This document shows positions 1 to 8,570 of a stretch of DNA of 25,926 nucleotides, one piece after another. The notes under the pieces are model-generated. The model had not been told where the DNA came from and did no database searches. It saw nothing but the letters and a program-made list of their open reading frames with translations. The position numbers were made by a program, and so were the translations under genes. The number at the start of each line of letters is the position of its first letter. Position 1 is the first letter of the stretch. Source of the DNA: Candidatus Gallibacteroides avistercoris (GTDB taxonomy: Bacteria > Bacteroidota > Bacteroidia > Bacteroidales > CHK158-818); contig DVNA01000060.1 of assembly GCA_018714665.1 (NCBI GenBank), forward strand, positions 1 to 25,926. The letters are read 5' to 3'.

Positions 1-496
1 CACGTCGGGTTCCGTCTAAAAAATACCCTTCATTGAAACGGTTCACCTGACGCTGTAAATCAATGGCGTGTTCGTGCCCATCGGCCGTCGGGATAAAACA
101 GGATTCGTGTTTGGCCTTGTCTCCCCGTAAAATAAAAATATCGTATATCCCCAAGAAACTGAGGTCTATCAATACATATTCGGTTTCGCTTTTGGTAAAA
201 CCGCTACATATTACATGCGGTACGGCCGGAATCTGATATTTGTTTTGGATGGCCGCTGCAATAGCTACCGTACCGGGACGCCTCCGTTCGGAAATGCGTT
301 TGTACAATCCGTCGTCGGTATCGCGGTATACAATTTCGCTGCGATGTGTGGTGATGTTTATGTATTTGGGATCAAATTCCCGTAAAAGATCTATCGTATG
401 AAACACCTTCTCGATGCTGTTTCCCTTCAATGGCGGTAAAACTTCAAACGAGAAAGCGGTCTCTTTATTGCTCTGGATAAGTTCGGTAACTTTCAT
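1..496 (-). CDS. metF: Methylenetetrahydrofolate reductase, 5' part (cut by window edge)
   Basis: MetF reduces 5,10-methylene-tetrahydrofolate to 5-methyl-tetrahydrofolate with a flavin, supplying the methyl group for methionine synthesis in the cytoplasm. I translated the minus strand from the ATG at 496-494: about 165 residues run without a stop to base 1. The start reads MKVTELIQSNKETAFSFEVL, and the FSFEVLPP block (residues 15-22) is the family's first strand with the catalytic Glu at residue 18. Further family-like blocks are KYINITTHRS and IFILRGDK, the latter being the end of the strand before the flavin loop. The C-terminal half lies outside the window. An exact TAnnTTTG promoter element lies 30 bases upstream of the start. 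The next gene in the same direction, menE, ends 413 bases upstream of it, so metF has its own promoter. The family call is confident; only the end is missing. Confidence 0.93.
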   Translation of the reverse strand, partial: MKVTELIQSNKETAFSFEVLPPLKGNSIEKVFHTIDLLREFDPKYINITTHRSEIVYRDTDDGLYKRISERRRPGTVAIAAAIQNKYQIPAVPHVICSGFTKSETEYVLIDLSFLGIYDIFILRGDKAKHESCFIPTADGHEHAIDLQRQVNRFNEGYFLDGTRR

Positions 497-526
497 TTGA
501 TTTGATTCGTTGTCAAAATTCACCTA

Positions 527-534
527 CAAATGTA
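527..534 (-). promoter_or_regulatory. metF promoter, Bacteroidales -7 element
   Basis: On the minus strand the bases read TACATTTG, an exact match to the Bacteroidales -7 consensus TAnnTTTG. It lies 30 bases upstream of the metF ATG, which gives a leader of roughly 25 nt. I see no clear TTTG at the -33 position. Confidence 0.6.
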
Positions 535-736
535 CTATTTTTTACAGATTATCGATAATGTGAAACGCTTAATTCTGTTCAAATGCAGAAGGATTTTCTT
601 ATTTCTCGAAACAAGAAGTTGCCTTGTCTATGTAATAACACATTATCCAACAAATACTTACAAAAATACAGCTAATAATATAACATTTATTGTTTTTTTT
701 TGACATTTTTATAATACAAAGGAATAAAATAATTTA

Positions 737-744
737 TACATTTG
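737..744 (+). promoter_or_regulatory. Orphan promoter, -7 element, for a short plus-strand RNA
   Basis: The bases read TACATTTG, an exact TAnnTTTG match on the plus strand, in a gap whose two neighbours (metF and menE) both read on the minus strand. No protein gene follows before the terminator at 788-813. The -33 region is not clear: a TTTG occurs at 699-702, too far upstream for the usual 19-21 base spacing. Confidence 0.5.
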
Positions 745-813
745 CAGTGTGTTTTTCATGGTATTAGATTAAAGGTTAATGAAGATTGGTTGTCGTGACG
801 ACAACCTTTTTTT
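745..813 (+). ncRNA. Putative small RNA of about 60-70 nt (not identified)
   Basis: The stretch is bounded on the left by an exact plus-strand -7 element (737-744) and on the right by a textbook intrinsic terminator (788-813). Initiation would be near 750, giving a transcript of about 60-65 nt ending in the T run. It contains only a four-codon frame, ATG GTA TTA GAT then TAA (758-772), encoding MVLD. Both flanking genes are on the minus strand and the terminator is T-rich only on its plus-strand side, so the RNA belongs to neither. The block GGTATTAGAT followed by AAGGTTAA looks like a recurrent Bacteroidales non-coding motif to me, but that is a memory I cannot check here and I give no family name. 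Alternatives are a degenerate leader left after loss of its gene, or a minimal attenuator. Confidence 0.5.
788..813 (+). terminator. Intrinsic terminator of the putative small RNA
   Basis: A perfect 8-bp stem, GGTTGTCG (788-795) with CGACAACC (799-806), closes on a 3-nt TGA loop and is followed by seven T (807-813). On the minus strand the bases after the stem are AATCTT, not a T run, so it works only for plus-strand transcription. Confidence 0.85.
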
Positions 814-909
814 CGTTTAAGGAGGGGGGGGAGAGAGAACAAGGAAATTGAGAAATTAACTGCCACCCCTTTTATTTTTTGTTACGCCCATATAGTCCCG
901 ATATCGATT

Positions 910-1980
910 CTATAACCGACGAATCACTTTCCCGGTAGCCGTTTCGGTAAAACGAGGTAGAAAAATTATTTCCCGCGGCATTTCGTATTTGCCCAATACT
1001 CGTTGCATTTTCTCTCTCAACAAGGCAATCTGTTCCGACGTCCAACTCTCCGACTCTATCACCAATATGCTTTTCTGACCCAAAAGCGTATCCGGCAAAC
1101 CGGCGATAAAGAACCGTTCCCGAATAAGTCCGGAGAGCTTTTGTTCGATTGTTTCGGGAAACAACTTGATACCTCCCGAATTGATAACATGGTCAAAACG
1201 TCCTTTCCAGACAAATCGAGTTTCTGTTTCGAGCCGAACAACATCGTTCGTAACCAACGGCTCTTGACAAAGATGGGGTGCATGAATCACCAGACAATCC
1301 CTGAGGTCTGTCGAAAAACGAACTCCCGGTACTGCCTCGTATGCGGGGTTCTTTTCCCAACCGTTTACCGCCCGCAACGCTATGTGCGAAACGGTCTCGG
1401 TCATTCCGTAAGTTGCATAACACCGTACAGACAAACGTTGCGTCTCCGCCTCCAATTCCGGAGAAAGGGCTCCTCCCCCGATAATCAGGCAACGGACATG
1501 ATTGTCAAGCCATCGCTTCCCTTGGGGCTGTTCGCAAATCTTTTGAAGCTGCATCGGTACCATGGCGGCAAAATCAAAAACAACAGAAGTTTCAAAAACA
1601 GGCAAAGAGACCGGTTTTATGGGATAGATGTCGAAACCGGCCTGCATGGCCCTTACCAACATCATCTTACCGGCAATATATCCGGCCGATAGACAAAGTA
1701 ACGCCGTACAGTTTTCGTTCAACCCGAAATAGCGGTTCGTAAGCCCGGCAGAGGCCCACATCCTCGACCTGTCCAACCGTATCTTTTTAGGTGTTCCCGT
1801 CGAACCGGAGGTTTGTGCATACAGGTATGGCTCGGGAGACAACCACTCTTTCAGGAATCGATAAAGCTCTATCTCCCACTCTTCTGTCTGAGAAGAAGAG
1901 AGCATATGCATTATTCTCTCCTGTAACGTCTGTTCCGAATAGAAAATGCCATTTATTTTTATACCTTCAAAATATTTCAT
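910..1980 (-). CDS. menE: o-Succinylbenzoate--CoA ligase MenE
   Basis: MenE activates o-succinylbenzoate with ATP and CoA to give o-succinylbenzoyl-CoA, the substrate of MenB, in menaquinone synthesis. The 356-residue protein is an acyl-adenylate-forming enzyme. It shows the phosphate-binding loop TSGSTGTPK at residues 57-65, YGMTET at 191-196, the hinge region GRFDHVINSGG at 260-270, and the adenylation lysine at 351 in the terminal TGKVIRRL. It is short compared with the 450-490 residues of proteobacterial MenE. The N-terminal region before the P-loop is reduced to about 55 residues; short MenE proteins are, as I recall, usual in Bacteroidota. Its ATG overlaps the menC stop as ATGA (1977-1980), so translation is probably coupled. 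It is the last gene of the men operon. No clear minus-strand terminator follows between its stop and base 814. Confidence 0.95.
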   Translation of the reverse strand: MKYFEGIKINGIFYSEQTLQERIMHMLSSSQTEEWEIELYRFLKEWLSPEPYLYAQTSGSTGTPKKIRLDRSRMWASAGLTNRYFGLNENCTALLCLSAGYIAGKMMLVRAMQAGFDIYPIKPVSLPVFETSVVFDFAAMVPMQLQKICEQPQGKRWLDNHVRCLIIGGGALSPELEAETQRLSVRCYATYGMTETVSHIALRAVNGWEKNPAYEAVPGVRFSTDLRDCLVIHAPHLCQEPLVTNDVVRLETETRFVWKGRFDHVINSGGIKLFPETIEQKLSGLIRERFFIAGLPDTLLGQKSILVIESESWTSEQIALLREKMQRVLGKYEMPREIIFLPRFTETATGKVIRRL

Positions 1981-3038
1981 ACCAAGCTAACAAAAGAGGA
2001 TACATCCCATCTGCCGGAAATGTTCCACCAAAGAGAATCTCTTTGTATGTGCAACGGCGAAGGAATGTTGTTGGTAAACAGCTGTCCCGTACCCAACCCT
2101 TGCGGCATGAGATTGGACAAGGTATAACACCATTGGGCAATGGCATTCAACCCAATATTCGATTCGAGCGCCGAAGTAACCCACCACCCGATCTGCCGCT
2201 CCCGGGCGAAACGAATCCATTCGCTGCTTCCGGAGAATCCTCCTGCCAAAGCGGGTTTCAGAATGATGTATTGCGGCGCAATACTTTCGAGCAAAGAGCC
2301 CTTCTCTTTCGGGTCAAACACCCCGATCAGCTCCTCGTCCAAAGCGATGGGCAGAGGAGTTTTACGGCATAGTTCAGCCATTTGTTCCCACGCTCCCTGG
2401 CGAATAGGCTGCTCGATGGAGTGGATTGACAGACGAGAAAGGGCATCCAGTTTAAACAATGCCTCGTCCGGTGAGAAAGCTCCGTTGGCATCTACCCGCA
2501 ACTCCACCTCCTGCGGCGAGAATTCATTCCGGATAGCCTTTAACAACGACAATTCCGTATCAAAATCTATCGCTCCTATCTTCAACTTGATACACCGGAA
2601 ACCGTGCGACAACTTTTCGCGAATCTGCTCCATCATAAAGTCTTCCGTCCCCATCCAAATCAATCCATTGATATGGATTCCCCCTTCTCCACGAGTAAAA
2701 GCTGATGGATACAATATACGGGAACATCCGCCCTGCCAATCCAAAAGAGCCGACTCCATTCCAAAACGGATAGAGGGCCACTCGCGCAACCGCTCCGGAT
2801 GAGTGATATAGGCCTCTATATCTCTACAAACATCGGCCAACTTCGTTTCGTAATCGGGACGGTCGTCTGCACTAAGTCCCTTAAACAGGGCTGCTTCGCC
2901 CAATCCGAAACGGGAGATGTCCGAATCGTCGTAAATCTTTATGAAATAGGTCTGCTTCTCGGTCAATACCCCGCGCGAAGTTCCCCCCGGTCTTTTAAAC
3001 CGAAGCAGGAAAGGGATATATGCTGCTTTTAAGGCCAT
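1977..3038 (-). CDS. menC: o-Succinylbenzoate synthase MenC
   Basis: MenC dehydrates SHCHC to o-succinylbenzoate in the menaquinone pathway. The 353-residue protein belongs to the enolase superfamily, muconate-lactonizing subgroup. The catalytic KxK is KLK at residues 151-153. The three metal ligands are visible as D183 (RVDANGAF), E209 (SIEQP) and D234 (ALDEE), and the second catalytic lysine is K261 in ILKPALAGG. The N-terminal capping domain covers roughly residues 1-110. All key residues are present, so the enzyme should be active. It lies 17 bases downstream of menB and its TGA stop overlaps the menE start by four bases. The sequence alone does not exclude an epimerase side activity, which is known in this superfamily, but the operon makes the OSB synthase role clear. 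Confidence 0.95.
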   Translation of the reverse strand: MALKAAYIPFLLRFKRPGGTSRGVLTEKQTYFIKIYDDSDISRFGLGEAALFKGLSADDRPDYETKLADVCRDIEAYITHPERLREWPSIRFGMESALLDWQGGCSRILYPSAFTRGEGGIHINGLIWMGTEDFMMEQIREKLSHGFRCIKLKIGAIDFDTELSLLKAIRNEFSPQEVELRVDANGAFSPDEALFKLDALSRLSIHSIEQPIRQGAWEQMAELCRKTPLPIALDEELIGVFDPKEKGSLLESIAPQYIILKPALAGGFSGSSEWIRFARERQIGWWVTSALESNIGLNAIAQWCYTLSNLMPQGLGTGQLFTNNIPSPLHIQRDSLWWNISGRWDVSSFVSLV

Positions 3039-3055
3039 ACCTCTTGTTTGAAATG

Positions 3056-3877
3056 TTACGGGAATTTGGGAAATTGCTGAAAATCTGGATCGCGTTTTTC
3101 CAGGAACGCATTCTTCCCCTCCTGGGCCTCCTCCATCAGGTAATACATCAACGTGGCGTCTCCGGCAAACTCCATCAACCCGCGTTGTCCGTCGAGTTCT
3201 GCGTTCAATCCGCGCTTGATCATGCGGATAGCCATCGGGCTACGTTTTAAAATCGTTTTGCACCAATCGACCGTTTCATCCTCCAACTGCTCCAACGGCA
3301 CGACCTTATTGACCATTCCCATCTTTTCGGCCTCAACGGCAGAATACTGGCGACACAGGAACCAAATCTCCCGCGCCTTCTTCTGCCCCACGATACGGGC
3401 CAGATACGAAGAGCCGAACCCGGCATCGAAACTCCCCACCTTGGGACCCGTTTGCCCAAAGATGGCATTGTCCGAGGCAATGGTCAAATCGCATACCAAA
3501 TGCAACACATGGCCTCCACCGATGGCGTAGCCGTTTACCATGGCAATTACCGGTTTGGGGAGAGAGCGTATCGCCTTGTGCAGGTCGAGCACATTCAGAC
3601 GCGGCACACCGTTCTGGTCGATATAACCGCCTAACCCTTTTACCTTTTGGTCTCCCCCTGAACAAAAAGCCTTATTGCCCGTTCCGGTAAGAACCACTAC
3701 GCCGATGTCACTCCGTTCACGACAAATCCGCATGGCATCGAGCATCTCCTCATTCGTTTGCGGACGAAACGCGTTATACACCTCCGGACGATTGATCGTT
3801 ATCTTGGCGATACCTTCAAAACAGTCAAATTTTATATCGGTATATTCTTTCAGGGAAGTCCAATTTCGTTGTTCCAT
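3056..3877 (-). CDS. menB: 1,4-Dihydroxy-2-naphthoyl-CoA synthase MenB
   Basis: MenB closes the second ring of menaquinone: it converts o-succinylbenzoyl-CoA to 1,4-dihydroxy-2-naphthoyl-CoA by a Dieckmann-type condensation. The 273-residue protein has the crotonase fold. Seen in the sequence are SGGDQ at 73-77 (oxyanion region, characteristic of MenB rather than of general enoyl-CoA hydratases), GYAIGGGHVLH at 116-126 and the MenB signature QTGPKVGSFDAGFGS at 142-156, followed by YLARIVGQKKAREIWFLCRQ. Length is normal for the family. The start is two bases downstream of the menD stop, in the middle of the men operon. The protein works as a soluble hexamer in the family members that have been studied. 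Confidence 0.97.
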   Translation of the reverse strand: MEQRNWTSLKEYTDIKFDCFEGIAKITINRPEVYNAFRPQTNEEMLDAMRICRERSDIGVVVLTGTGNKAFCSGGDQKVKGLGGYIDQNGVPRLNVLDLHKAIRSLPKPVIAMVNGYAIGGGHVLHLVCDLTIASDNAIFGQTGPKVGSFDAGFGSSYLARIVGQKKAREIWFLCRQYSAVEAEKMGMVNKVVPLEQLEDETVDWCKTILKRSPMAIRMIKRGLNAELDGQRGLMEFAGDATLMYYLMEEAQEGKNAFLEKRDPDFQQFPKFP

Positions 3878-3879
3878 AA

Positions 3880-5574
3880 CTATTTATTTTGTAATGATTT
3901 GAAATATGCTTTTAAAACCCGATCGTTCACTTGGCGAGGAGTTTCCACCTCCAACACGGCCGGACGTTCCGTTTCGGCATAGAAACGGGGAAGGGCCTCC
4001 TGCAACGATGCTTCGTCGCCCGCCTTGAAATAGGCCAACCGATAAAAATCGGCCAGCCGTTCCACATCTATCTCTTGGGCAGTTTCAAAATATTGCTCGC
4101 ACTCCTCTACCTCGGAAGGTCCGGCAATAAACCGAAAAATTCCGCCACCACCGTTTTTGATCACAATCACCTTGAAACGCGATGTCAGGTAAGGGTTCCA
4201 AAAGGCATGGCTATCGTACATGAAGCTCATGTCGCCGGTAATCAAGATAGTCTGTCCCTCGAAAACAACAGATGCCCCCGCTGCCGTAGAGGAAGAACCG
4301 TCTATTCCGCTCGTCCCCCTGTTGCCACGGGTATGCAAAGCCGGACAACCTTTAAAAAGCTGAGCATAACGAACCGTACTGCTGTTACCCACCTGCAAAT
4401 GGCTACCTTGCGGAATGGAGGGAAGAAGGATACTGAATGCTTTCAGATCGCTCCATTCGGTCGTTTGCAGAAACGCTTCGTGCTTTTGCGCCTGTTGTCC
4501 GTCCCGCATCTTCCACCGGGCTGCATAGTCGGACATTACGGGTTCCGACTTCGAAACCAACTGACGGAAAAAGGCCTCGGGAGAGAGATCAATACGTTCT
4601 GTCAGGGAACAAAATGTGTCAATCAAAGGCTCGCCCTTTCCTATATACCAATGGTGAACTGGCGGACAGGATCGAATCATCCGCCGGATAATTTTTGAAA
4701 CAACCGGCCCGCCAAAACTAATCAGCAACTCGGGCATATATTCCGGCAGCTCCTCCTCGGTAAAAGAGGTAATAACCCGGTCTATGGTAGTTATAAAGTT
4801 CGGTGATGACAAATTGGAGATGGTCTCGGTCAACACAACAACCTGCGGCAACGAAGAAAATCGCTCCAAAGCCCGCTGCAATTCGGCAGAGGGAGCTGTC
4901 AGTCCGGCCAATACCAGAATCTTGGACGAGGAACGGATAATCCTCGTCAACGCTTCAAGAGCATCATCCGACAAATTTTCTACCGGGTTGATAGTACGGA
5001 CAATACGTTCATTCTTTTCAAGATACGGTTTCAATCCGTATAACGGTTCACGAAAAGGGACATTCAAGTGTACCGGGCCTTTTCTTCCGGAAAGGGCGGT
5101 ATTAAATGCTTCGTTTACCAAACGATTGGCATACCAGCGGTCGTCAGCACCTTGTACCGAAACGGGCAACTGATATACCCCTTTCACCATCCCTTTCAGG
5201 GCCTCCTGCTGCCGGATGGCCTGGCTGTCGTCCTGGTCAATCCATTCCAACGGACGGTCGGCCGAAATAACCACCAATGGGATACGTTGGTAATAGGCTT
5301 CTGCCACGGCCGGAGCGTAATTGAGCAATGCCGTACCCGAAGTACAAACCAGTCCGACCGGTTCATTGCTTTGTTGAGCCATTCCCAAGGCAAAAAAAGC
5401 GGCACTGCGTTCATCTACCAAAACGAATGTTTCTATTCTTTCGTCACGGGCAAACGCAATACTCAACGGAGCGTTTCTTGATCCGGGCGAAATTACAACC
5501 CGTTTCAAGTTGTTTTTTACCGCTATATCAGTAATAATCTGAACAATCTCTTTATCTGAATATAACCGGCTCAT
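3880..5574 (-). CDS. menD: SEPHCHC synthase MenD (ThDP-dependent)
   Basis: MenD adds the succinic semialdehyde unit from 2-oxoglutarate to isochorismate, using thiamine diphosphate and Mg2+; this is the first committed step of menaquinone synthesis. The 564-residue protein has the usual three ThDP-enzyme domains. Visible are ISPGSRNAPLSIAFA near residues 28-42, the cofactor-activating glutamate E55 in VDERSAAFFALG, the isochorismate-site block NRGTSGIDGS at 418-427, and the ThDP/Mg motif GDMSFMYDSHAFWN at 447-460, followed by NGGGGIFRF at 474-482. Its ATG overlaps the TGA stop of menF by four bases (ATGA, 5571-5574), which suggests translational coupling. menB follows after two bases. Confidence 0.97.
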   Translation of the reverse strand: MSRLYSDKEIVQIITDIAVKNNLKRVVISPGSRNAPLSIAFARDERIETFVLVDERSAAFFALGMAQQSNEPVGLVCTSGTALLNYAPAVAEAYYQRIPLVVISADRPLEWIDQDDSQAIRQQEALKGMVKGVYQLPVSVQGADDRWYANRLVNEAFNTALSGRKGPVHLNVPFREPLYGLKPYLEKNERIVRTINPVENLSDDALEALTRIIRSSSKILVLAGLTAPSAELQRALERFSSLPQVVVLTETISNLSSPNFITTIDRVITSFTEEELPEYMPELLISFGGPVVSKIIRRMIRSCPPVHHWYIGKGEPLIDTFCSLTERIDLSPEAFFRQLVSKSEPVMSDYAARWKMRDGQQAQKHEAFLQTTEWSDLKAFSILLPSIPQGSHLQVGNSSTVRYAQLFKGCPALHTRGNRGTSGIDGSSSTAAGASVVFEGQTILITGDMSFMYDSHAFWNPYLTSRFKVIVIKNGGGGIFRFIAGPSEVEECEQYFETAQEIDVERLADFYRLAYFKAGDEASLQEALPRFYAETERPAVLEVETPRQVNDRVLKAYFKSLQNK

Positions 5575-6695
5575 TTACTTCTGTTCGTTATGATATCCAA
5601 CAATCTTTGTGCTTTGAGACACGTCTCATTCCACTCCTCAACCGGATCGGAATCCTGGGTAATTCCTCCTCCAACATAAACAACCGTTTTCGCTGCATCC
5701 AACCGGAAACAGCGCAAATTTACGAATAATCGCACCCCTTCGGAAGAAACCGGTCCCAAGTAACCGGCATAGTAACGACGATCGAAAGGTTCCGACTCCA
5801 ATATAAGCTGTAATGCCTCCTCCTTTGGTAACCCGCAAACGGCCGGGGTGGGATGCAATGCCGATACCACCTCGCTCAACCGGGAAAAGGGCAAAGCTGT
5901 TTCCGAAGAAAACGAGGTACAGAGATGCGACACATTTCCCGCCGTACGGGTATATCTCTCCGACTGAATCGCCGTTATCTGTTGATCGGCCAATATCCGC
6001 TCCACATACAACCGTACCATCTCCTGCTCTTCTATTTCTTTCTTACCCCAGGTCTTCTTCTCGACCGGCTTGGTACCGGCTAATGCGATTGTTTTAAATC
6101 CTTTACCGGGTATATTAGAAAGTAACAGTTCAGGCGATGCTCCCATCCAGGTCTCCTCCCCGGACAAATGAACCAACGAGACAAAGGCATCCGGAAATCT
6201 TTCAAGCAACACTTTAAATACGCCGTAATATAACTCCTTATTGCAGGCAGAAGACTCTATCTGTCTGGCATATACCACTTTTCTCAGGTCGGTAGCCTGA
6301 ATACGAGAAACCAATCTCCCTATCGTTTGCAAATAAGACTCCTTCGGCTCTGCGGTATCTCGACCGATAACAGAGGACGATTCCGGTAAAAACAAGGGAA
6401 TCATCTCCTCTAATTTTGTCAAGGAGAAATGTTCTGCCGACAAATCCGACAACAATATATCGGCACGGATAAAACGACCGGTACACGTTTCGGTTTTTGC
6501 AAAAGGGGTAAAGACAAACCCAGGGAGTTGCTTTTCGTCTGTAAGATCGACAGGGTATTGATGTTTTGATGTCTGAATCCCTATCGTAACTGAACGCTCT
6601 CCCGGCAAACGATAAGCAAAAAAAGAGACATTCCGATTCATACACAACCGAATAATCTCTTTCACAGGCAGAACCTGGCGATTTTCTCTCTCCAT
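5571..6695 (-). CDS. menF: Isochorismate synthase MenF
   Basis: MenF isomerises chorismate to isochorismate, feeding MenD. The 374-residue protein has the chorismate-binding fold in its C-terminal two thirds. Motifs seen are LAGTKP at 205-210, HPTPAVCG at 281-288, the SEPFDRRYYAGYLGP block at 301-315 and GGGITQDSDPVEEWNET at 342-358, the last holding Mg2+ ligands. The N-terminal 110 residues are weakly conserved and somewhat short compared with E. coli MenF (about 430). An anthranilate or salicylate synthase is excluded by the operon context rather than by motifs alone. It is the first gene of the men operon and has an exact -7 promoter element 26 bases upstream. No menH or menA is present nearby. 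Confidence 0.94.
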   Translation of the reverse strand: MERENRQVLPVKEIIRLCMNRNVSFFAYRLPGERSVTIGIQTSKHQYPVDLTDEKQLPGFVFTPFAKTETCTGRFIRADILLSDLSAEHFSLTKLEEMIPLFLPESSSVIGRDTAEPKESYLQTIGRLVSRIQATDLRKVVYARQIESSACNKELYYGVFKVLLERFPDAFVSLVHLSGEETWMGASPELLLSNIPGKGFKTIALAGTKPVEKKTWGKKEIEEQEMVRLYVERILADQQITAIQSERYTRTAGNVSHLCTSFSSETALPFSRLSEVVSALHPTPAVCGLPKEEALQLILESEPFDRRYYAGYLGPVSSEGVRLFVNLRCFRLDAAKTVVYVGGGITQDSDPVEEWNETCLKAQRLLDIITNRSK

Positions 6696-6721
6696 TCTTT
6701 TTCATTTGCTATTACGGCACA

Positions 6722-6729
6722 CAAAAATA
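6722..6729 (-). promoter_or_regulatory. men operon promoter, -7 element
   Basis: The minus strand reads TATTTTTG, an exact TAnnTTTG match, 26 bases before the menF ATG. It would drive all five men genes. A recognisable -33 TTTG is not visible. Confidence 0.55.
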
Positions 6730-6819
6730 GTGAAAATCCGCTCATCGAGTACCCGCCTGTCCATTAAAAATAGTAATCAAAAATAACCCTTTTATAATCT
6801 CGACATAAATAAAAATAGC

Positions 6820-6827
6820 TATCTTTG
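6820..6827 (+). promoter_or_regulatory. Promoter of the DUF4153 gene, -7 element
   Basis: The bases read TATCTTTG, an exact TAnnTTTG match, 26 bases before the ATG at 6854. It is back to back with the men promoter, leaving about 90 bases between the two -7 elements. Confidence 0.6.
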
Positions 6828-6853
6828 TTTATAATCAACGAACAGGTAAAATT

Positions 6854-8563
6854 ATGGAAGAGAAAAACAAGATAACAGCTTTCAAACATAAAATAGAAAA
6901 GATTATCTCCCGCTTTACGGAAATCTTGCAAGAATCGCCCGTAGAGGTGCTGATCTCATTGATTACATTTATCTATGCCGTCGGGATATACGAAAACATT
7001 ATTACAGAAAACATCCGTTACGGTTTCCTGATGCCGCTGTTCTTTATCTTTTCATTTATCGTAAACCGGATATTTGTAGCGACAAAACACCGATTGATCT
7101 ATTACCTATCGTTTTTGCCTTTTTTCCTTTTCTGGAAGATAGATGTTTCTATGTGGGTTGTCTCTATCGGATATGTAGTAGCTCTGGTCATTGCTGTATT
7201 GGCCATATTGTCGTTCAAACAGAAAAGAGATAACAAGAAATTTGTTATCAACGCCATACAATATGCGTCGGAAGCTATTTCAAGCCTATTCCTGATGATG
7301 ACGGCATACGCCTTGATTGCATCCATCTACTTTTCGATCGATTACATTTTCAACATAGCCGAATCGCACGAAGATTTTTGGGCATACACCTCTTTCTCTA
7401 TATTTATTATCGGCCTTCCGCTTACATTTCTAATGTTGCATCAGGACAACGAGGAGAGTTTGGAAATAGAAGACTCCGGCCTGTTCAACATTCTGTTCAA
7501 TTACCTCGTCTCTCCGGCTTTATTGATCTATACATCCATATTGTACCTATATTTCGTCAAGATTCTGGTATTGTGGTCTCTGCCCAAAGGCGGTATTGCC
7601 TATATGGTATTTGCCTTTATCATTGTTGCCGTAATAGCGAAAGCCTGCCAACCGTTATTGAAGAAACAATCGTATAACTGGTTCTATAACCGTTTCAGCT
7701 TTATCTCCTTACCGGCACTGTTGATGTTCTGGATAGGTGTCGGTTACCGGATAAAGCAATACGGATTGACCGAAGACCGCGTTTTTTTGCTCGTCTGCGG
7801 CTTCATTATGACCGCCTGCATCGGTATGTTTTTTACCAAACGCCTGGGACACTACCTGTATGTAACCTGGATAGCTATTTTTCTATTGGCTTGCTTCACC
7901 TATATCCCGGGCATTACGGCAAAAGATTTAGGGATATATTCACAGAAAAGCCGTCTCAACAAGGCCATAAAAGAGCTTAACTTGGGATGGGTCGATGGGA
8001 AACTGGCCGATACGGGAGAGATGAAAAAAGAGGCATCCATGGCCGATACATACAAAATGTTATACGACTCGTATCGTTACCTTCGTAATGAATACGACAA
8101 TGATTATATGCAAAGCCAATATGGATATAAAGATGAAGACATCCTGGTAAGTGAAATCTTTCCTCCGGAGTTACAGAGTTATATATACGACGACATAATC
8201 GTCAGTAGTTATGAAACAATCTCCTACCCGGAAGAATCGATTGACATATCGGGCTTTAACCTCTTATACGACTCGAACCCCACCTTTTCTGGAAGTCGGG
8301 ACTCTATCTACATCAGCACAAGTAAAACCGAGTTCAACGAAAGCCTCGAACAATTGACCGCCCGTCAGCTGGAAAAAATCGGTTACAGCCAGACGACCGA
8401 CCCTGTCTCCCTGAAATCGATCCAAGAGAAAGCGAAAGAATTCCTGACCATCGAAATGGAATCGTCCACGATTATCTTCAAAAACGTGAACCTTTACAAA
8501 GAGAACAATATCTGGGAGATAGACTACATCAACCCAAGCGACATAATCATCCTCGAAAAGTAA
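6854..8563 (+). CDS. DUF4153-type multispanning membrane protein
   Basis: I take this as a DUF4153 family membrane protein; its function is not known. The 569-residue protein opens with a charged cytoplasmic stretch (residues 1-25), followed by about ten to eleven hydrophobic segments at roughly 30-47, 57-74, 80-95, 100-120, 140-165, 178-195, 215-238, 248-265, 282-298, 308-327 and 334-352. The last 215 residues (353-569) are soluble, rich in Tyr, Asp, Glu and Ser, and probably form one folded domain. I see no catalytic motif. Many DUF4153 proteins in Bacteroidota have this layout. It is transcribed from its own promoter, divergent from the men operon, and its stop lies only seven bases from the convergent threonine aldolase stop, so no dedicated terminator fits between them. 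Confidence 0.75.
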   Translation: MEEKNKITAFKHKIEKIISRFTEILQESPVEVLISLITFIYAVGIYENIITENIRYGFLMPLFFIFSFIVNRIFVATKHRLIYYLSFLPFFLFWKIDVSMWVVSIGYVVALVIAVLAILSFKQKRDNKKFVINAIQYASEAISSLFLMMTAYALIASIYFSIDYIFNIAESHEDFWAYTSFSIFIIGLPLTFLMLHQDNEESLEIEDSGLFNILFNYLVSPALLIYTSILYLYFVKILVLWSLPKGGIAYMVFAFIIVAVIAKACQPLLKKQSYNWFYNRFSFISLPALLMFWIGVGYRIKQYGLTEDRVFLLVCGFIMTACIGMFFTKRLGHYLYVTWIAIFLLACFTYIPGITAKDLGIYSQKSRLNKAIKELNLGWVDGKLADTGEMKKEASMADTYKMLYDSYRYLRNEYDNDYMQSQYGYKDEDILVSEIFPPELQSYIYDDIIVSSYETISYPEESIDISGFNLLYDSNPTFSGSRDSIYISTSKTEFNESLEQLTARQLEKIGYSQTTDPVSLKSIQEKAKEFLTIEMESSTIIFKNVNLYKENNIWEIDYINPSDIIILEK

Positions 8564-8570
8564 AGCTTGA

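Noticed and set aside
824..831. Run of eight G as a phase-variation tract
   Set aside because: It lies in non-coding DNA past the small-RNA terminator, more than 75 bases beyond the menE stop, so a change in length would switch no gene I can see.
1003..1692. Long plus-strand open frame opposite menE
   Set aside because: It is antisense to a clear menE, has no family-like motifs, and its codon pattern mirrors the gene beneath it. The similar long antisense frames over menC, menD, nadE and the permease are rejected for the same reason.
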